Positions 45,916 to 57,055 of a stretch of 64,000 bases of DNA are shown here, piece after piece. The position numbers and the translations under genes are program-made. Position 1 is the first letter of the stretch. Every line of letters begins with the position of its first letter. This DNA is from Anastrepha obliqua (Eukaryota > Arthropoda > Insecta > Diptera > Tephritidae): assembly GCF_027943255.1 (NCBI RefSeq), contig NC_072893.1, forward strand, positions 121,147,784 through 121,211,783, in the 5' to 3' direction. The notes below the pieces were generated by a model. The model was not told the origin of the DNA, did no database searches, and saw only the letters and a list, made by a program, of their open reading frames with translations.

Positions 45916-47257
45916 TTAATGTTTGAAGATTATTTCATGCAAATGTTGACCACGACTGCGCTTCAAATGGTCCATCCGCTTAGTCCAATTTTGGCATACT
46001 CTTTCCAATGTTTCGGCCGGTATCTCACATGTAAATGCTTTAATGTTGTCTTCTAATGCGTTAATTGAAGCAGACATGTCTGAATAGACATGAGCTTTAA
46101 CATACATACATACCTACTTGGCGCGTACACCCTTCTTTTGCGTGTTTGGCCGAGCTCCTCCTCCTATTTGTGGTGTGCGTCTTGATGTTGTTGGAGGGAC
46201 CTACAGTTTCAAGCCGATTCCGAACGGCAGATATTTCTTATGAGGATCTTTTTCATGGCAGAAATACACTCGGAGGTTTGCCATTGCCTGCCGAGGGGCG
46301 ACCGCGTTCTCTCTGTGAATTCCGAATGGTAGTCACGCACCAACCCATTCGGCTACGGCGGCCGCCACTTTGCCTCACAAAAAATAATCTAAAGATCTTA
46401 TATCACAAGATCTGGGTGGCCAGTTGACAGGTCCCGAACGTGAAATAAAATGTTCACCGAACTCGCCTCTCAACAAGTCCATAGTTACGCGTGCTGTGTG
46501 GCATGTGGGAGCGTCTTGCTGAAACCACATGTCATGCAAGTCAAGCTCTTGGATTTTGGGCAAAAAAAAGTTGGATATCATTTCACGGTAGCACTCACCA
46601 TTCACAGTTACGTTACGATTCGCAGCATCTTTGAAGAAGTACGGTTCAATGATACCTCCAGCCCATAAACCGCACCAAACTGTGGCCTTTTCTGGATACA
46701 TTGGTAGCTCTTGCAATTCTTCTGGCTGATCTTCACTCCAAAATCGACAATTTTGCTTATTTACGTACCCATTGATCCAAAAATAAGCTTCGTCGCTGAA
46801 CACAATTTTTCGATAAAAAAGTGGATCTTCGGCCAACTTTGCAAGAGCCCATTCACCAAAAACTCTGCGTTGCGGTAGGTCGTTCGGCTTCAATTCTTGC
46901 ACCAGCTGTATTTTGAAAGGCTTCGCATCTAAATCCTTTCGCAAAATTTTCCACGTTGCTGAGTAACAGAGGCCCAATTGCTGCGAACGGCGACGAATCG
47001 ATAATTGATGGTCATCATTAACACTGTCCGATACAGCTGCGATATTTTCTTCAGTTTGCACTCTACGTAAGCGTGACGGTGGTTTGATGTCCAATAATGT
47101 AAATTTGGTTCTAAATTTAGTCACAATAGCTCGAATAGCCGCTTCATTGGGTCGATTAAACTGACCATAAAATGGAAGAAACTTTCTTAACAGAACACGC
47201 ATTTTTATAATAAAATTCAATGATTTGCAAGCGTTGTTCGTTTGTAAGACGATTCAT
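45916..47257 (-). pseudogene. DD41D mariner transposase with SINE insertion
   Basis: The true start is probably the ATG at 47257 (MNRLTNEQRLQIIEFYYKN). A frameshift near 47190 moves the reading to the frame with FLPFYGQFNRPNEAAIRAI. Order: helix-turn-helix with SIRRRSQQLGL; FSDEAYFWINGYVNKQNCRF (first D); NVTVNGECYREMI; WFQQDAPTCHTAR (second D); NWPPRSCDIRSLDYFL (third D), 41 residues after the second. The SINE cuts in right after LDYFL. Beyond it the gene resumes as YVKAHVYSDMSASINALEDN and ends RGQHLHEIIFKH at a stop. One frameshift plus the insertion inactivate it. Overall it is better preserved than the 587-1807 copy. Confidence 0.85.
46118..46367 (-). mobile_element. tRNA-derived SINE inside mariner, B box deleted
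   Basis: The minus strand reads GCGGCCGCC, A box TAGCCGAATGG, then after GAATTCACAGAGAGA it jumps directly to GCGGTCGCCCC. About 57 bases including the B box are missing. The body and 3' end (AAGAAGGGTGTACGCGCCAA) are well kept. Flanks show no clean target-site duplication; a GTATGTATGT run sits at its 3' side. Confidence 0.85.
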
Positions 47258-47389
47258 AGTTAAATTATAGGCCAAACTGAAGATGTTTGACAGTGAAATA
47301 AAGCACGAAACGTGCGTCAGCTGTTTAAACCAACTGTTTAAAAAGATAATAGCTATACCCGTTATATAAAATAAATAAAATTTAGAAAA

Positions 47390-47920
47390 ACCTTACCAAA
47401 GCATAACCAAACATAGCATAACATAGAAAAACAAAACATAACACAATCATATGTGCAACTATAAAAAATAAATAAAATTAAAAAAAAAAACTTAACAAAT
47501 CATAATAAAACAGAACATCGCATAAAAAAACATTACAAAATATAAGAAAACATAACACTGCATAACATAACGAAATCATATCTGTACTTATATAAAACAA
47601 AAACTAAAATATAATCGGTTCCATATCTTTAAACAAAAACGGTAAATAAAGTCTAATAAAATAAAATCAAAAATAATGCACTGGAAAATAAAATAAAGCA
47701 AAGTAAGAAATTCAACAAAGGATAACTAAACATAGCGCATAACAATCATATTTATTTATATAAACAAATAATTTCAAGTAAAATAAATCAAAATAAAATA
47801 AAATAAGCAAAGTAAAGTAGAATAAAATGAAAAAACTTAACAAAGCATAACAAAAAATAGCAAAGCATAGAAAGACATAGCATGGCATAGGAAAACAACG
47901 CATAACATAACATATTAATA
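47390..47920. repeat. Degenerate CATAACAAA-type repeat
   Basis: Words such as AAAGCATAAC, AAACATAACA and GCATAGAAA recur throughout without a fixed period, mixed with AAATAAAAT. Confidence 0.6.
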
Positions 47921-48160
47921 AAAATAATTTTGTAAAAACAAATTTAAATAAAATGGAATGCATATTTTTAAGCGAAATAAATTAAAATAAAATCAAATAA
48001 AACAAAATAAAAAAAGAAATCCATTAATTTCTCAGTAGATGGCTGTAGTGAGCGATATTTCGTTAAGTATCCATCAAATAATTAAAAATTTATGCTCGTT
48101 TGGAAGGTGACATTTCACAGTAAAAAAAATTCATTTGCTTTTCGTTTGTTCTATTCAGTT

Positions 48161-48297
48161 GCGGCCGCCGTAGCCGAATGGCTTGGTGCGTGACTACCAT
48201 TCGGAATTTAGAGAGACCGTGGGTTCAAATCTCCGTGAAACACCAAAATTAGAAAAAAGTTGTTTCTAGTAACCCCTCGGCAGGCAATGGCAAATTT
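48161..48297 (+). mobile_element. tRNA-derived SINE, 3'-truncated
   Basis: The head is intact: GCGGCCGCC, A box TAGCCGAATGG, B box GGGTTCAAATCTC. The copy stops after CCCCTCGGCAGGCAATGGCAA, so only about 137 bases remain. LINE-driven insertion normally truncates 5' ends, so loss of the 3' part implies a later deletion or recombination. Confidence 0.8.
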
Positions 48298-48429
48298 TAC
48301 GCAAAAATAATAGATTTCTTTTGCCCAAACTAACTTAGAAATTTACTAAAATTAAATTAAAAAAAATAAAATTAATATAAAATTAAATTCAATTCAATTA
48401 ATTAAATCAAAATATAAAATATTTTTTTT

Positions 48430-49002
48430 TTTGCTGCTAGTGAGCTTAAATTGTCTCAAGTGGAATTAATGTCCAAGGCCGCGGTTGCAGCAGTGGTACC
48501 TTTTGCCTACTTGGGAGCAGCCTTCGATTGACTTCATGCTGGCATTTAATATTACTCATTGCATTTCTATCTCTACTTCTCCATCCAAATGCCATCTTTT
48601 TGCTCGCTTTCTGCAAATCTGCTGATGCTTTCCACTTTTCCTCATTGCTTATAATTTTTTTCTATGATGTTTTCGGTGGTTGTAGAGCCAACTGCGTCCT
48701 CTAGCCTTTGTCCCCTGCAGGCAATATGCATTGTAGGTATTGGGTTTTCATCACTCTGAAGAGGTATTTCTGGGCATACCATACTCAACCAGAAAGCATT
48801 TAAGTGTTGTAATAATTTTTAATGCTCTGTCAAAATTTCTGCTACACTATACAACAATATTTTTTACAAGCCTCACCGCCCATCTGCGATGAATTTTGCT
48901 TCTCGAGGGATCTTGTTGAAGTCTTAGAGCCTTTTTATTATATCTTGCTCTGCTATTTTACTCTGTCTCAGAACTTTCTTTGACTTGAACCAGCTCCTTG
49001 CC
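48430..49002 (-). other. Unclassified region, less AT-rich, possible old coding
   Basis: On the minus strand a frame with stops reads ASKKMAFGWRSRNRNAMSNIK and RRLLPSRQKVPLLQPRPW, which has a protein-like residue mix. I cannot place it in a family. It ends where the SINE piece at 49.0 kb starts. Confidence 0.25.
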
Positions 49003-49245
49003 TAAGCTCGTGCTCCTATTTGTAGTGAGCGTCTTGGTGTTTTTCTACAAATGGAGGGACCTGCCGACTCCGAACTGCAAATTTTCTTTTATGAGAAGCT
49101 TCTTCATGGCAGAAATACACTTGTAGGTTTGTCATTGCATGCTGTCATTTTTATGCCAGTTGGAGTCGCCTGCCCGGGTTTTGAACTCTTTAGAAAACTA
49201 ATTAATACAGCTGAGCCTGATATGGAGCCATAGCAGCTCTCGTCC
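49003..49245 (-). mobile_element. SINE copy with a different tRNA-like head
   Basis: The minus-strand 3' part is the same SINE body (ATTTCTGCCATGAAGAAGC, GAGTCGGC, GGTCCCTCCATTTGT, ACCAAGACGC). Its head is not the usual one. It reads ATGGCTCCATATCAGG..., then AGTTCAAAACCCGGG, a good B-box-like word (49170-49184 on +). The usual A box and GCGGCCGCC are absent. Confidence 0.55.
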
Positions 49246-50574
49246 TCTGTACGGTTACTAGGAGGTTTTCTTTAGTTATTATGATTAATATGCCACAGTA
49301 AAAATTTAAATAAATCGTTAAATTGTTTCATCAATGCTTGACTAGAGCTGAGCATTTCATCATAAACTACAAAATGATGAAGCAAAATAATAATCATTGC
49401 AATTCATCTATTCTCACAGTTTCTTTAAAAATCATTCTCATTGCCTTGCCCTCTACCCAATTTACTCTTATCTGCAACATATTTATGTATGTGGCAAAAA
49501 AAATTTATCAACACTTTTCATAGCTTTCTCATGTCATTTACCTTAATTCGCCGTGTTTAGACAATTTTATTGTTATTATTTCTTTTTATTCGCATTTCGC
49601 TTTAAATTTACATCACGTTATTTGTGGAAAAACAGCAATTTTATCTTGCACGCCATGTTGCAAGAAAATCGTGCCTGCAATGACTGTGTGGCATGAATGT
49701 GAAAAGTAAACTCTTTGTTTGCGCTAAGCAACGTTTGGCTGATATTTTATATATGTATATGTAAACCTATGCATACATACAAATGTACATGTGGATGCAT
49801 GTATTGGGTTATGTATGTAGTTTTGTTTTTGTTGCACATGCAACATACTTACATACATGCGCCAGCGGCGTTGACCTACTTCCAATTGCGCTTACACATC
49901 CAAGCATATGAGCTCCAAATAGCGTTGGTTGCGGTGAATGCATTTTAAGCGCGCAAAACTAAAGACTTAAGCGAGCAACTTGTTTACAAGTTTCGAAGAT
50001 TTTAGTTTGTTTTATTTTATTTATTTATTTTTGTTTTGTGCAATTTTTGGCTACACACATTTTCTGCACATACCTTTCTAGGATTTTAATAATACTGTGC
50101 AAAGCAGAGGAACAGAAAAGCGACAATATTGTACCAAAAGAACACCATAGGTGAACCACTTTTGTAGAACAAAATTGCAGTCCAGCACGTCTCAAATTTT
50201 TTACAGTTTTTTTTAAATTTCCACGTTTGGGTCACAGAAATCTTAGTTTTACGTGCCAATAGTGTCAGAAATTTAGATATTATTGTCAATGTTGCATGAT
50301 AGAATTCCAAGTGAGTCACTTTTGGGGACCATTTAAAGCCTCTAACGACCCTTTTTATAAGTCAATTTGACCATCTTTTTCAGAAAAGTGCAAAAATTTC
50401 CTTTAAATAGTACATTTGAACACTGAATTGCTCTGTGAAAATACTTGTTAGAAAATTTCGACACACCACAAAAGCCGTTGATATAAGGTTTTACATGTAA
50501 TTGACAGAAATAATCAGCTACACATGAGAAATTCTATGTTAAGAAAAATGATGATTACTATTATTTTTTTTTTT
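49246..50574. other. Unique sequence, no gene seen
   Basis: Mixed to AT-rich, with ATGTATATGT and CATACATAC words near 49750-49860. No supported gene. Confidence 0.4.
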
Positions 50575-50690
50575 TTGTTTTTTCCTTGTTCACTCCTCTC
50601 GGGAGCATAGGGACTTGTCTTGTGTGGTTTCATTAATCTAGTATTTGATTTCTGACAGAGTAGGTGAGTAGCTTGTCGCTATCAAGTAAA
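50575..50690 (-). repeat. LINE-tail-like repeat with GAGGAGTG hairpin, copy 1
   Basis: On the minus strand: TAGCGACAAGCTACTCACCT, then GACAAGTCCCTATGCTCC, a self-complementary CTCCCGAGAGGAG stretch, GAACAAGG and a poly(A) run. Copies at 56136 and 57056 match. The poly(A) end suggests the 3' end of a non-LTR element. Confidence 0.6.
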
Positions 50691-50946
50691 ATCATACGGA
50701 AAGGAAATTATTGCAGAATTTAATTTTAGAGTTTTATGTTTATGTGTCTAATATGCCCAATAAAGCATCGAACTAAATATGCAAACTAAGGTGAAGTGAA
50801 TTCTTCAACAGTCTAGGCAGTCTACATATTTGTTGGCTTTCAATGCCAGAATTAGGGCTACAAAATATTATTTGTCTTATTTTAAAAACGAAACATCATT
50901 CCACTTGCCAAAATTATGTTATTGCCTGAGTGCATACATTTATGGA

Positions 50947-51030
50947 AGATGGCGCAAAATTAGTCACCCTTTCGGGAAAATATATAGTTTATACAAATGG
51001 CGTACTACGTCAAGCATATTTTACACTTAA
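50947..51030 (+). repeat. Short dispersed repeat, copy 5
   Basis: AGATGGCGCAAAATTAGTC, then ACCCTTTCGGGAAAATATAT, ACAAATGGCGTACTACGTCA and CATATTTTACACTT. Confidence 0.7.
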
Positions 51031-51254
51031 TTTTACTTAATACAGTACAGTTAAAAAAAGATTAGCAACAACTTATAATCTTAATACATAACAAATTTTC
51101 ATATATGAAAATTATCAATGTGTAAAATCTCGTTTTTGTTCCAAAATTGATTAGGCTGGGGCACCTCAAAATATAATACGAAAAAGGTAATATTTTTTGA
51201 TTTTGAGCAACATTTGTTATGGCATGGCAAAAAAAAGTTTAATTCCCATATGAT

Positions 51255-52065
51255 GATTATGATCTATACCATACGGCCCAGCGGGTCGTGAAAAATAATA
51301 CACCTGCGGTAAAGCAACCCTGTCGTAAGAGACGTCTAAAATCCAGCAGAAGAGGAAGGGACTCGGCTTAAAACGCCTCATATACCCCAAAAACCTACAG
51401 CAGTAGGGCTATAGAGCTCATCAGGATCGAGATCAGAAGATCCTGATTATGGTACACTGAAAAAATTATTCCGACTAAACAGTCAAAGTGTGATGAAAGT
51501 AATACTCTATCACCTTAATACAGCAGAGTGACACCTCACCAAAATGCCGATAAGCTAATGCTACAATCGTCTTCGTCTCGTTAAAACCCTGACAGGTCTT
51601 CAAGCACGTTCGATGCAAAGTTACCATTAAATTGGTGGTACAGGTTCAATTGAGACAACTCGTGACTAGTCTGCCTCTGAACACAAGCTCCCTTAAGGCC
51701 TCGTGTCAATACTCGCGAGGCCTCCGTACACTTGCATAGACAACCACAGGAATCTTTTTTACGTTAACCGTACACCGTGCAAAGATAGCGTCTTGAAGCG
51801 GAGACCGAAGAAATTAAAGAGTCAATCTAAATAACAACAACAACAAAATGTTAACAAAAACAAGGCAAAGGAGACTACGGCAGCCTTAGCAAACCAACAG
51901 TAAAGACTTTAACCGATACATCGGAACACCGGATTACTGTTTTGCTCTCACAGTTCTCCAAAATAGGAGTTCATAGAAAAAATGAGAGGGTTCCAAACGA
52001 GGGGGAGATTTTAGTCTCCGGTCATACCATTGCTGCGACGGCAACTTTGATGATGTATTAGGCAT
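51255..52065 (+). mobile_element. Unclassified retroelement-like segment, 5' UTR-like
   Basis: Less AT-rich than its flanks and free of long frames. It contains CCAGCGGGTCGTGAAAAAT, GGACTCGGCTTAAAACGCC and TCGCGAGGCCTCCGTACAC. Near 51830 an AACAACAACAACAAAATG context looks like a leader ending in a start codon; the frame after it stops within 14 codons, though a second stretch in another frame (RVPNEGEILVSGHTIAATA) follows. The layout suggests a LINE or other retroelement leader joined to a broken first ORF. Family not identified. Confidence 0.35.
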
Positions 52066-52094
52066 TTTAAGCCCCATCGCTCGCAAAAAAATTA

Positions 52095-52345
52095 TGTATT
52101 ATGATCTGAAAGTACCGGGAATGTTTAAATAAAACAAACCAGAGATAAATTTCAGGCAAATTTATTTTATCTCCTTCAAAATATGACCCGTCTGAAGCAA
52201 CATATATTTGCCAATGTTTAACCCAGTCCTCAAAGCACCCCTGGTAGGCCGACGAAGGGATGGCGCCTTCAGCTCCTTCGCCGCATCCTCCTTGATCTCC
52301 TCTATCGACTGAAGACAAAAAGCAGTCGCACGGGGCCATTATTCA
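52095..52345 (-). mobile_element. mariner fragment, C-terminal end
   Basis: Contains the last part of a mariner transposase on the minus strand and a terminus-like end near 52100 (GTACCGGGAATGTTTAAAT). The rest is gone. Confidence 0.65.
52145..52339 (-). pseudogene. mariner transposase C-terminus
   Basis: The minus strand reads MAPCDCFLS (third catalytic D, with F changed to C), a short out-of-frame stretch, then AIPSSAYQGCFEDWVKHWQIYVASDGSYFEGDKINL, the standard end of this mariner lineage (AIPKSAY..CFEDW...W...I...G.YFEGD.I). About 25 residues between the LFP.LK block and AIPSSAY are scrambled. The frame runs on past the usual C-terminus, so the original stop is lost. It is closest to the 9.4-kb lineage. 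Confidence 0.65.
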
Positions 52346-52977
52346 GATAATAAATATTTAAACAATTTTAGATAGTATTTCATTTAAAATTATATTTTCT
52401 TTCATAATTTCATATTTGTGAATTGCATAATATTTTCTTTTATTATTATTACTGTTTTTTTTTTTTGTGGTTTTATCCTCTATTCTGTTTTTAATATTTT
52501 GGTGGTACAGATTTAATTTTTCTTAATTTTTCTAATTTTTTAGTTTTTTTCTTATTAATTTCTCTAACTTATATCTACTTTTTTCTGTATTCCTTATTTA
52601 TTAAATTCATTTTTAACAGTCCCTCAACGGCAAAAAAGTTGATCCACTTGCATAATTTGGTAAAATTACTAAATTTAATAATTTATTTATTTAACATTTT
52701 AATTTATATTATCAGTAAACTATTAAATTTTGATTTCTTAACTTTTTTTTCTTCAATTATTGTGCAGAACTTTATTTTTTTCTATGTTTAAGTTATCAAT
52801 TTTTTGTAAAAATTTTTCTTATATTTCTTATTTTCTTTGTGTTTAATTTTTATTACTTTTTGGCTTATATTTCCTTTTATTCCTTCAAACTTAACTATAA
52901 AGCAGCCAAAAAAAGCTAAGAATACCGCATTCAAGCAATTATGCAAGAGGAAAAAGGGCCGAGTTTTCCCTAAACTA
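52346..52977. other. Very AT-rich spacer, no gene seen
   Basis: T-rich runs, nothing recognisable. Confidence 0.4.
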
Positions 52978-54193
52978 TTAGGTGCGCAACTGAGTTCCCG
53001 TTGTATTTTTGATGAAAATATAACTTTATTCTGAAAAAATGGTTACAAGTGAATCATTGAAAGTATTGCCCATCGCTGGCTACTACTTTTTCCCATCTTT
53101 ATGGTAGATCTCGTATACCGTCACGGTAAAAGTGTTCATCTTTTGAGGCTATCCATGGATCAAGCCGTTTTTTGATGTCTTCATATGAATGGAACTGCTG
53201 GTCAGCTAGACCATTGCCATCGATCGGACCAGGTGATAATCGACAGTGCAATATGTGGAGAATATGGCGGGCGGGGTGGGATTTCCCACTTCAGTGTTTC
53301 CAGGTAAGTTTTAACGGGTTTGGCAACGTGAGGCCGAGCGTTGTCATACTGTAGAATCACTTTTTCATGCCTCTCCACGTATTGCGGCCGCTTCTCGCAC
53401 AGTGCTCATCTCAATCGCATCAACTGAAGTCTATACCGATCCAAAGTGATGGTTTCGCTTGGTTTTAACAGTTCATAATAAATAATACCAACTTGGCCCC
53501 ACCAAATACATAGCATAACCTTTGCACCGTGAATATTCGGCCGAGGTGACGACGTAGAAGCATGACCGGGCAATCCCCATGACTTTCTTTTCTTTGGATT
53601 GCTGTAATGAATTCATTTTTCATCACCCGTCACTATGCGATGAAGAAATATTCTTCCTGTTTTGCCGCTGGAGCAGTTGTTCACAGGTGAAAAAGCGACG
53701 TTCAACATCGCTTGGTTTTAACTCATAAGGAACCCAAGTCTCCTGTTTCTGAATCATTCCCACAGCATGCAATCGTTTAGAAATGGATTGGCGGATAACT
53801 CCTAATACTGAAGCGAGCTCTTCTTGCGTTTGACACGGATCCTCATTGAGCAATGCCTCCAATTCAGCGTCTTCGAAGGTTTTTAGCCTTCCTTCACGCG
53901 GACGGTCGTCAACATTAAAATCATGCGCTTCAGCCGCCGTTTTTTTGTGTTTGAATGAAAGAGGAAAATCAACACTTTCCGCAAATGACGATTATTCGTC
54001 ACAAAATCAGACATTTTCACAAAACCAAAAGTATGCTCGTATGATACCAAATCAAAATCTCTAATGTGTCGAAGCAGTTTGTTTGCCATATGTCTAAGCT
54101 TGGTTTATGACGTTTAGGTCATGTTAGCATTGACTAGCACACACTGCTGGCGGCATCTATTGACAAGCAGCGGGAACTTAGTTCCGCACCTAA
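52978..54193 (-). mobile_element. mariner (DD34D type) with both inverted repeats
   Basis: The left end is TTAGGTGCGCAACTGAGTTC and the right end, in reverse, TTAGGTGCGGAACTAAGTTC. TA flanks both sides (52976-52977 and 54194-54195). At 1216 bp it is about full length for mariner. The transposase is on the minus strand and broken. Confidence 0.9.
53040..54014 (-). pseudogene. mariner transposase, frameshifted and internally deleted
   Basis: It starts in one frame near 54014 (MSDFVTNNRHLRKVLIFLFH). It then shifts to KKTAAEAHDFNVDDRPREGR, showing that about 25 residues are missing between AEAH and DFNVDD within the DNA-binding domain. An open frame at 53862-53623 carries EALLNEDPCQTQEELASVLG and QSISKRLHAVGMIQKQETWVPYELKPSDVERRF, the second helix-turn-helix and WVPHEL-like linker. 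Further toward 53040, pieces of all the catalytic region can be followed in shifting frames, including CWDN/QYDNARPHVAKPV-like and SYEDIKKRLDPWIASK-like stretches. It is a full-length but dead copy. Confidence 0.75.
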
Positions 54194-54195
54194 TA

Positions 54196-56135
54196 AGTTA
54201 CACTGTTTTTTTCCTTTTGTGGAGTCCTTTTTGCATTAATCTGCCGTTTCAGTGCATTTTGCATTATTTTTTTTTTTTCATTTTTCTCCACTGGCATCAG
54301 AAATAGTTTCAAATCTAAATTTTAATGTACATATTAAAAAATAATATATAAACAGTTATAGCGTGCTAGTGATTATTAGGGTGAGCATATAAAAACTCCA
54401 CCGCTCTCCAACGAGCACCAGGCACCTCGCACAGGCGTTACTATTTCAAGCGTGCTGGCATTCTTTGGTCAAGTTCGTTACTTCACTCTTCCGTTTGCGT
54501 ATTGACTTTGTCTCTTAGTTTATCGCTTTTCGTTTTTGTTCTTTTACTATGTTCTCCTCTCCACCGCCAATTGCATGTTGCATGCAGGAAGTGCATGCAT
54601 CACAATAATTACCCATGTAAGCATTGCAGCTTTGCTACGCCTCGCACAGGTTGCTGCCCATAATTCGTTGTGGTTTTTGTGTTTTGCTGCATGTTCTACT
54701 GGAAGAATATCTATCAGTTTGCTATTAAATATAATTGCTGTAAATTTTTCCGTGCTTTTCCAATGCGATTTGCCTGCTGCGATATGCAGTGTGCCATTAT
54801 AACTACGAGAAAGGAAATAAAAACATATAACGCAGTTGTGTGTGTGTGTGTGTTCACCTGCCATAATATTTTTACTTTGATCACAAAGTGTCCCAGTGTC
54901 GTTGCAGTTTGCGCTACATACAAAGTAGACGTGGTGAACGCGCAGCGCGAGCGCTTTTAATGCTTTTTAATTAAGCGCTATTCTACTGCTCAAGTGTGTG
55001 TGTGTATGTGTATGTGTGTGCACGCTACCCGCTTTCTTTGTGTGAGTGTGACTTTAATGAAAGAGTTGCTGCTGAAGCGGGGCGCAAACAAAAGCAAACA
55101 GGTCGAAAGCTGCCGGGCAATTGCTGGAAATTCATGGCATCAACAGCTCATTACGGCTAACTTTGTGACGCGCATTCGGTATGTGTGTGTTTGTGTATGC
55201 GCTAGTGCCAAGAAAGTAGTGCCGTTATGTTCTGATTTTAATTCTCGATCAAGGCTTGCAACTTTCTTGAAATCAACAGCCGCAAGAACGAGTCGCGAGT
55301 CGCAAGTTGCCTGTGGCAAGTCACAGTAGCTGGCAGTGACGGCATAACCATCGCCACTGAGGCTATCATTACGCAGCAGGTTTTCACAACAATAACAAAC
55401 ACAACGGCAACGTGAAAAGTAGCCATTGATTGTTATGCACTTTTGTGGAAGTTGTTGTGCTGGTTGTGGTTGTTGTTGGTGTTGCATTTTCATTAAAGTG
55501 GCAACATGTGTCAGTTGCTTGCTGCCTCAATGCCAAATTAAGATGCAGCATCACCAACGAATCGACGGCGAAGTGAATGGCTGCATTGCTGCTGCAACAC
55601 AAGCCAGTTTCCAGCACAAGCCTCGTTCGTTGCGCCGCTCTTCACGCCAGTAGATTTTTCTATTAATCTCAGTTTGGTGTGCTGACATTGATTGCCTATA
55701 ATTTTTTTTTTTTTTATTAAATTTTGTTCTTTTTTTTTGTTTGTTCCAAGTAAGCCAGTTGGTTTCCTTTGAAAGTCATTCAAAGAATGAAAGACTTAAG
55801 CTACGAACTTGTCTGCATGAATTGGTGTGACCAGTGGGGATGCCTTTACTCTATGATTGGAAAACTCTTCATTTGATTTGAATAGTAGGGACAGATAAAG
55901 AATTAATAAATTTAATTAAAAACATAAAACAAAAAGTTCAAAAGATTTCATGGACACAAAACGTAATAAAACCTTTGAAATTAAACGAAACTTTTAAAAA
56001 TATACTGAATTAATTAATGAAACGAAAATAATAAAAAACATTTAAAATAAATGAAAAATTAAAAATATATTTTGAAAAAACAAAACATTATGCACGAAGT
56101 AAATAAATACGTATGAAAATTAACCACTTAAATTT
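54196..56135. other. Unique sequence with TG microsatellites
   Basis: GT runs lie at 54837-54853 and 54993-55021. The part 54530-55660 is less AT-rich and looks host-like. Overlapping short frames on both strands (for example one starting MKMQHQQQPQPAQQ at 55493, minus) have no family or splice support. Could be regulatory or intronic. Confidence 0.4.
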
Positions 56136-56262
56136 TTCCCCCCTTCTTTATTCCTCTCAGGAGCATAGGGCCTCGACAAGACTCAATCTTGCATTGGTTT
56201 TATTAACCTATTTTGATTTCTGACATGGTAGGTGATTAGCCTGCCGCTATAAACTCTACTTA
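56136..56262 (-). repeat. LINE-tail-like repeat with GAGGAGTG hairpin, copy 2
   Basis: Minus: AGCGGCAGGCTAATCACC, ATAAAACCAATGCAAG, TCTTGTCGAGGCCCTATGC, TCCTGAGAGGAATAAAG. Confidence 0.6.
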
Positions 56263-56619
56263 AATACAACTACATAAACGTCTTCTTAATAAAATAAAAT
56301 AAAACCTAACTAAATTTTCTTATATTGAGACCTTGAAAGGGACTGTCTTTGAAAATAGCATTTTTCAGTTTTTCATGATTTATTTGTTTTTGAATTTAAT
56401 TTTGTTTTAAGTAAAATGCTACTTTCATCTCTGGGAGCAGAAAGAAAGGAAAATTTCTTCATTCCAAAAAATGTTAAACCTTAAAAGTTGGCATTTATTT
56501 TTCAATTTTTACTTAAAATTATTTATTCTCATATTTTTCATAAAACAAATATATTTCTTATTTTTACTTTTATATGTTTAAAAAATTTTTTGTTTATTTT
56601 TATTTTCTTAAAAAAAAAA

Positions 56620-56810
56620 ATTTTTTCAAAAACAAAACTTAATTGAAAAATTTTTCAAAAAAAACTTTTCACGTTGAAAAATTTGCAAATTTGGCACACC
56701 TGCAATTTACTAAATCTAAGACATTGTAAATTTTTCAAAAAAAAATTTTCACGTTGAAAAATTTGGCACACCTGCAATTTACTAAATCTAAAATATTGTA
56801 AACCTTAAAA
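56620..56810. repeat. Two tandem ~80-bp units
   Basis: TTTTCACGTTGAAAAATTTG followed by GGCACACCTGCAATTTACTA occurs twice, starting about 56665 and 56745. Confidence 0.8.
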
Positions 56811-57055
56811 GTTGGTATAAATTTTTTATTTTTTTCTCAAATTATTTCTTTTTATATTTATCATAAAAAGATTTCAAAAAAATATTTTCTATTGTTATTA
56901 TTTAAGCCAACTGTTGTTTTCAAAAATCGACAAATTTCTTAAAATCTCGAATTGCTCCTTGTTTTTAAACTGTTTCACAAAAATTGTTTATTCTTATATT
57001 TCTCATAAAAAAATGTAAAAAAAAATATTTTTTCTATTGTTAATTATTATAATTT

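Larger units (their letters stand above)
45722..47365 (-). mobile_element. Second DD41D mariner, interrupted by a SINE
   Basis: A near-complete transposase gene on the minus strand. The left edge TACAGGGTTTGTTTAAAAAG looks like the CAGGGT terminus of this group; the right terminus near 47350 is not clear. A 28-A run (45882-45909) lies between the stop codon and the left end. The SINE occupies 46118-46367. Confidence 0.75.

Noticed and set aside
55140..55493. 117-codon minus frame starting MKMQHQQQPQPAQQ
   Set aside because: The Q-rich start comes from a GTTGTTGTG-type run; the remainder has no family pattern and overlaps other frames of similar length on both strands.
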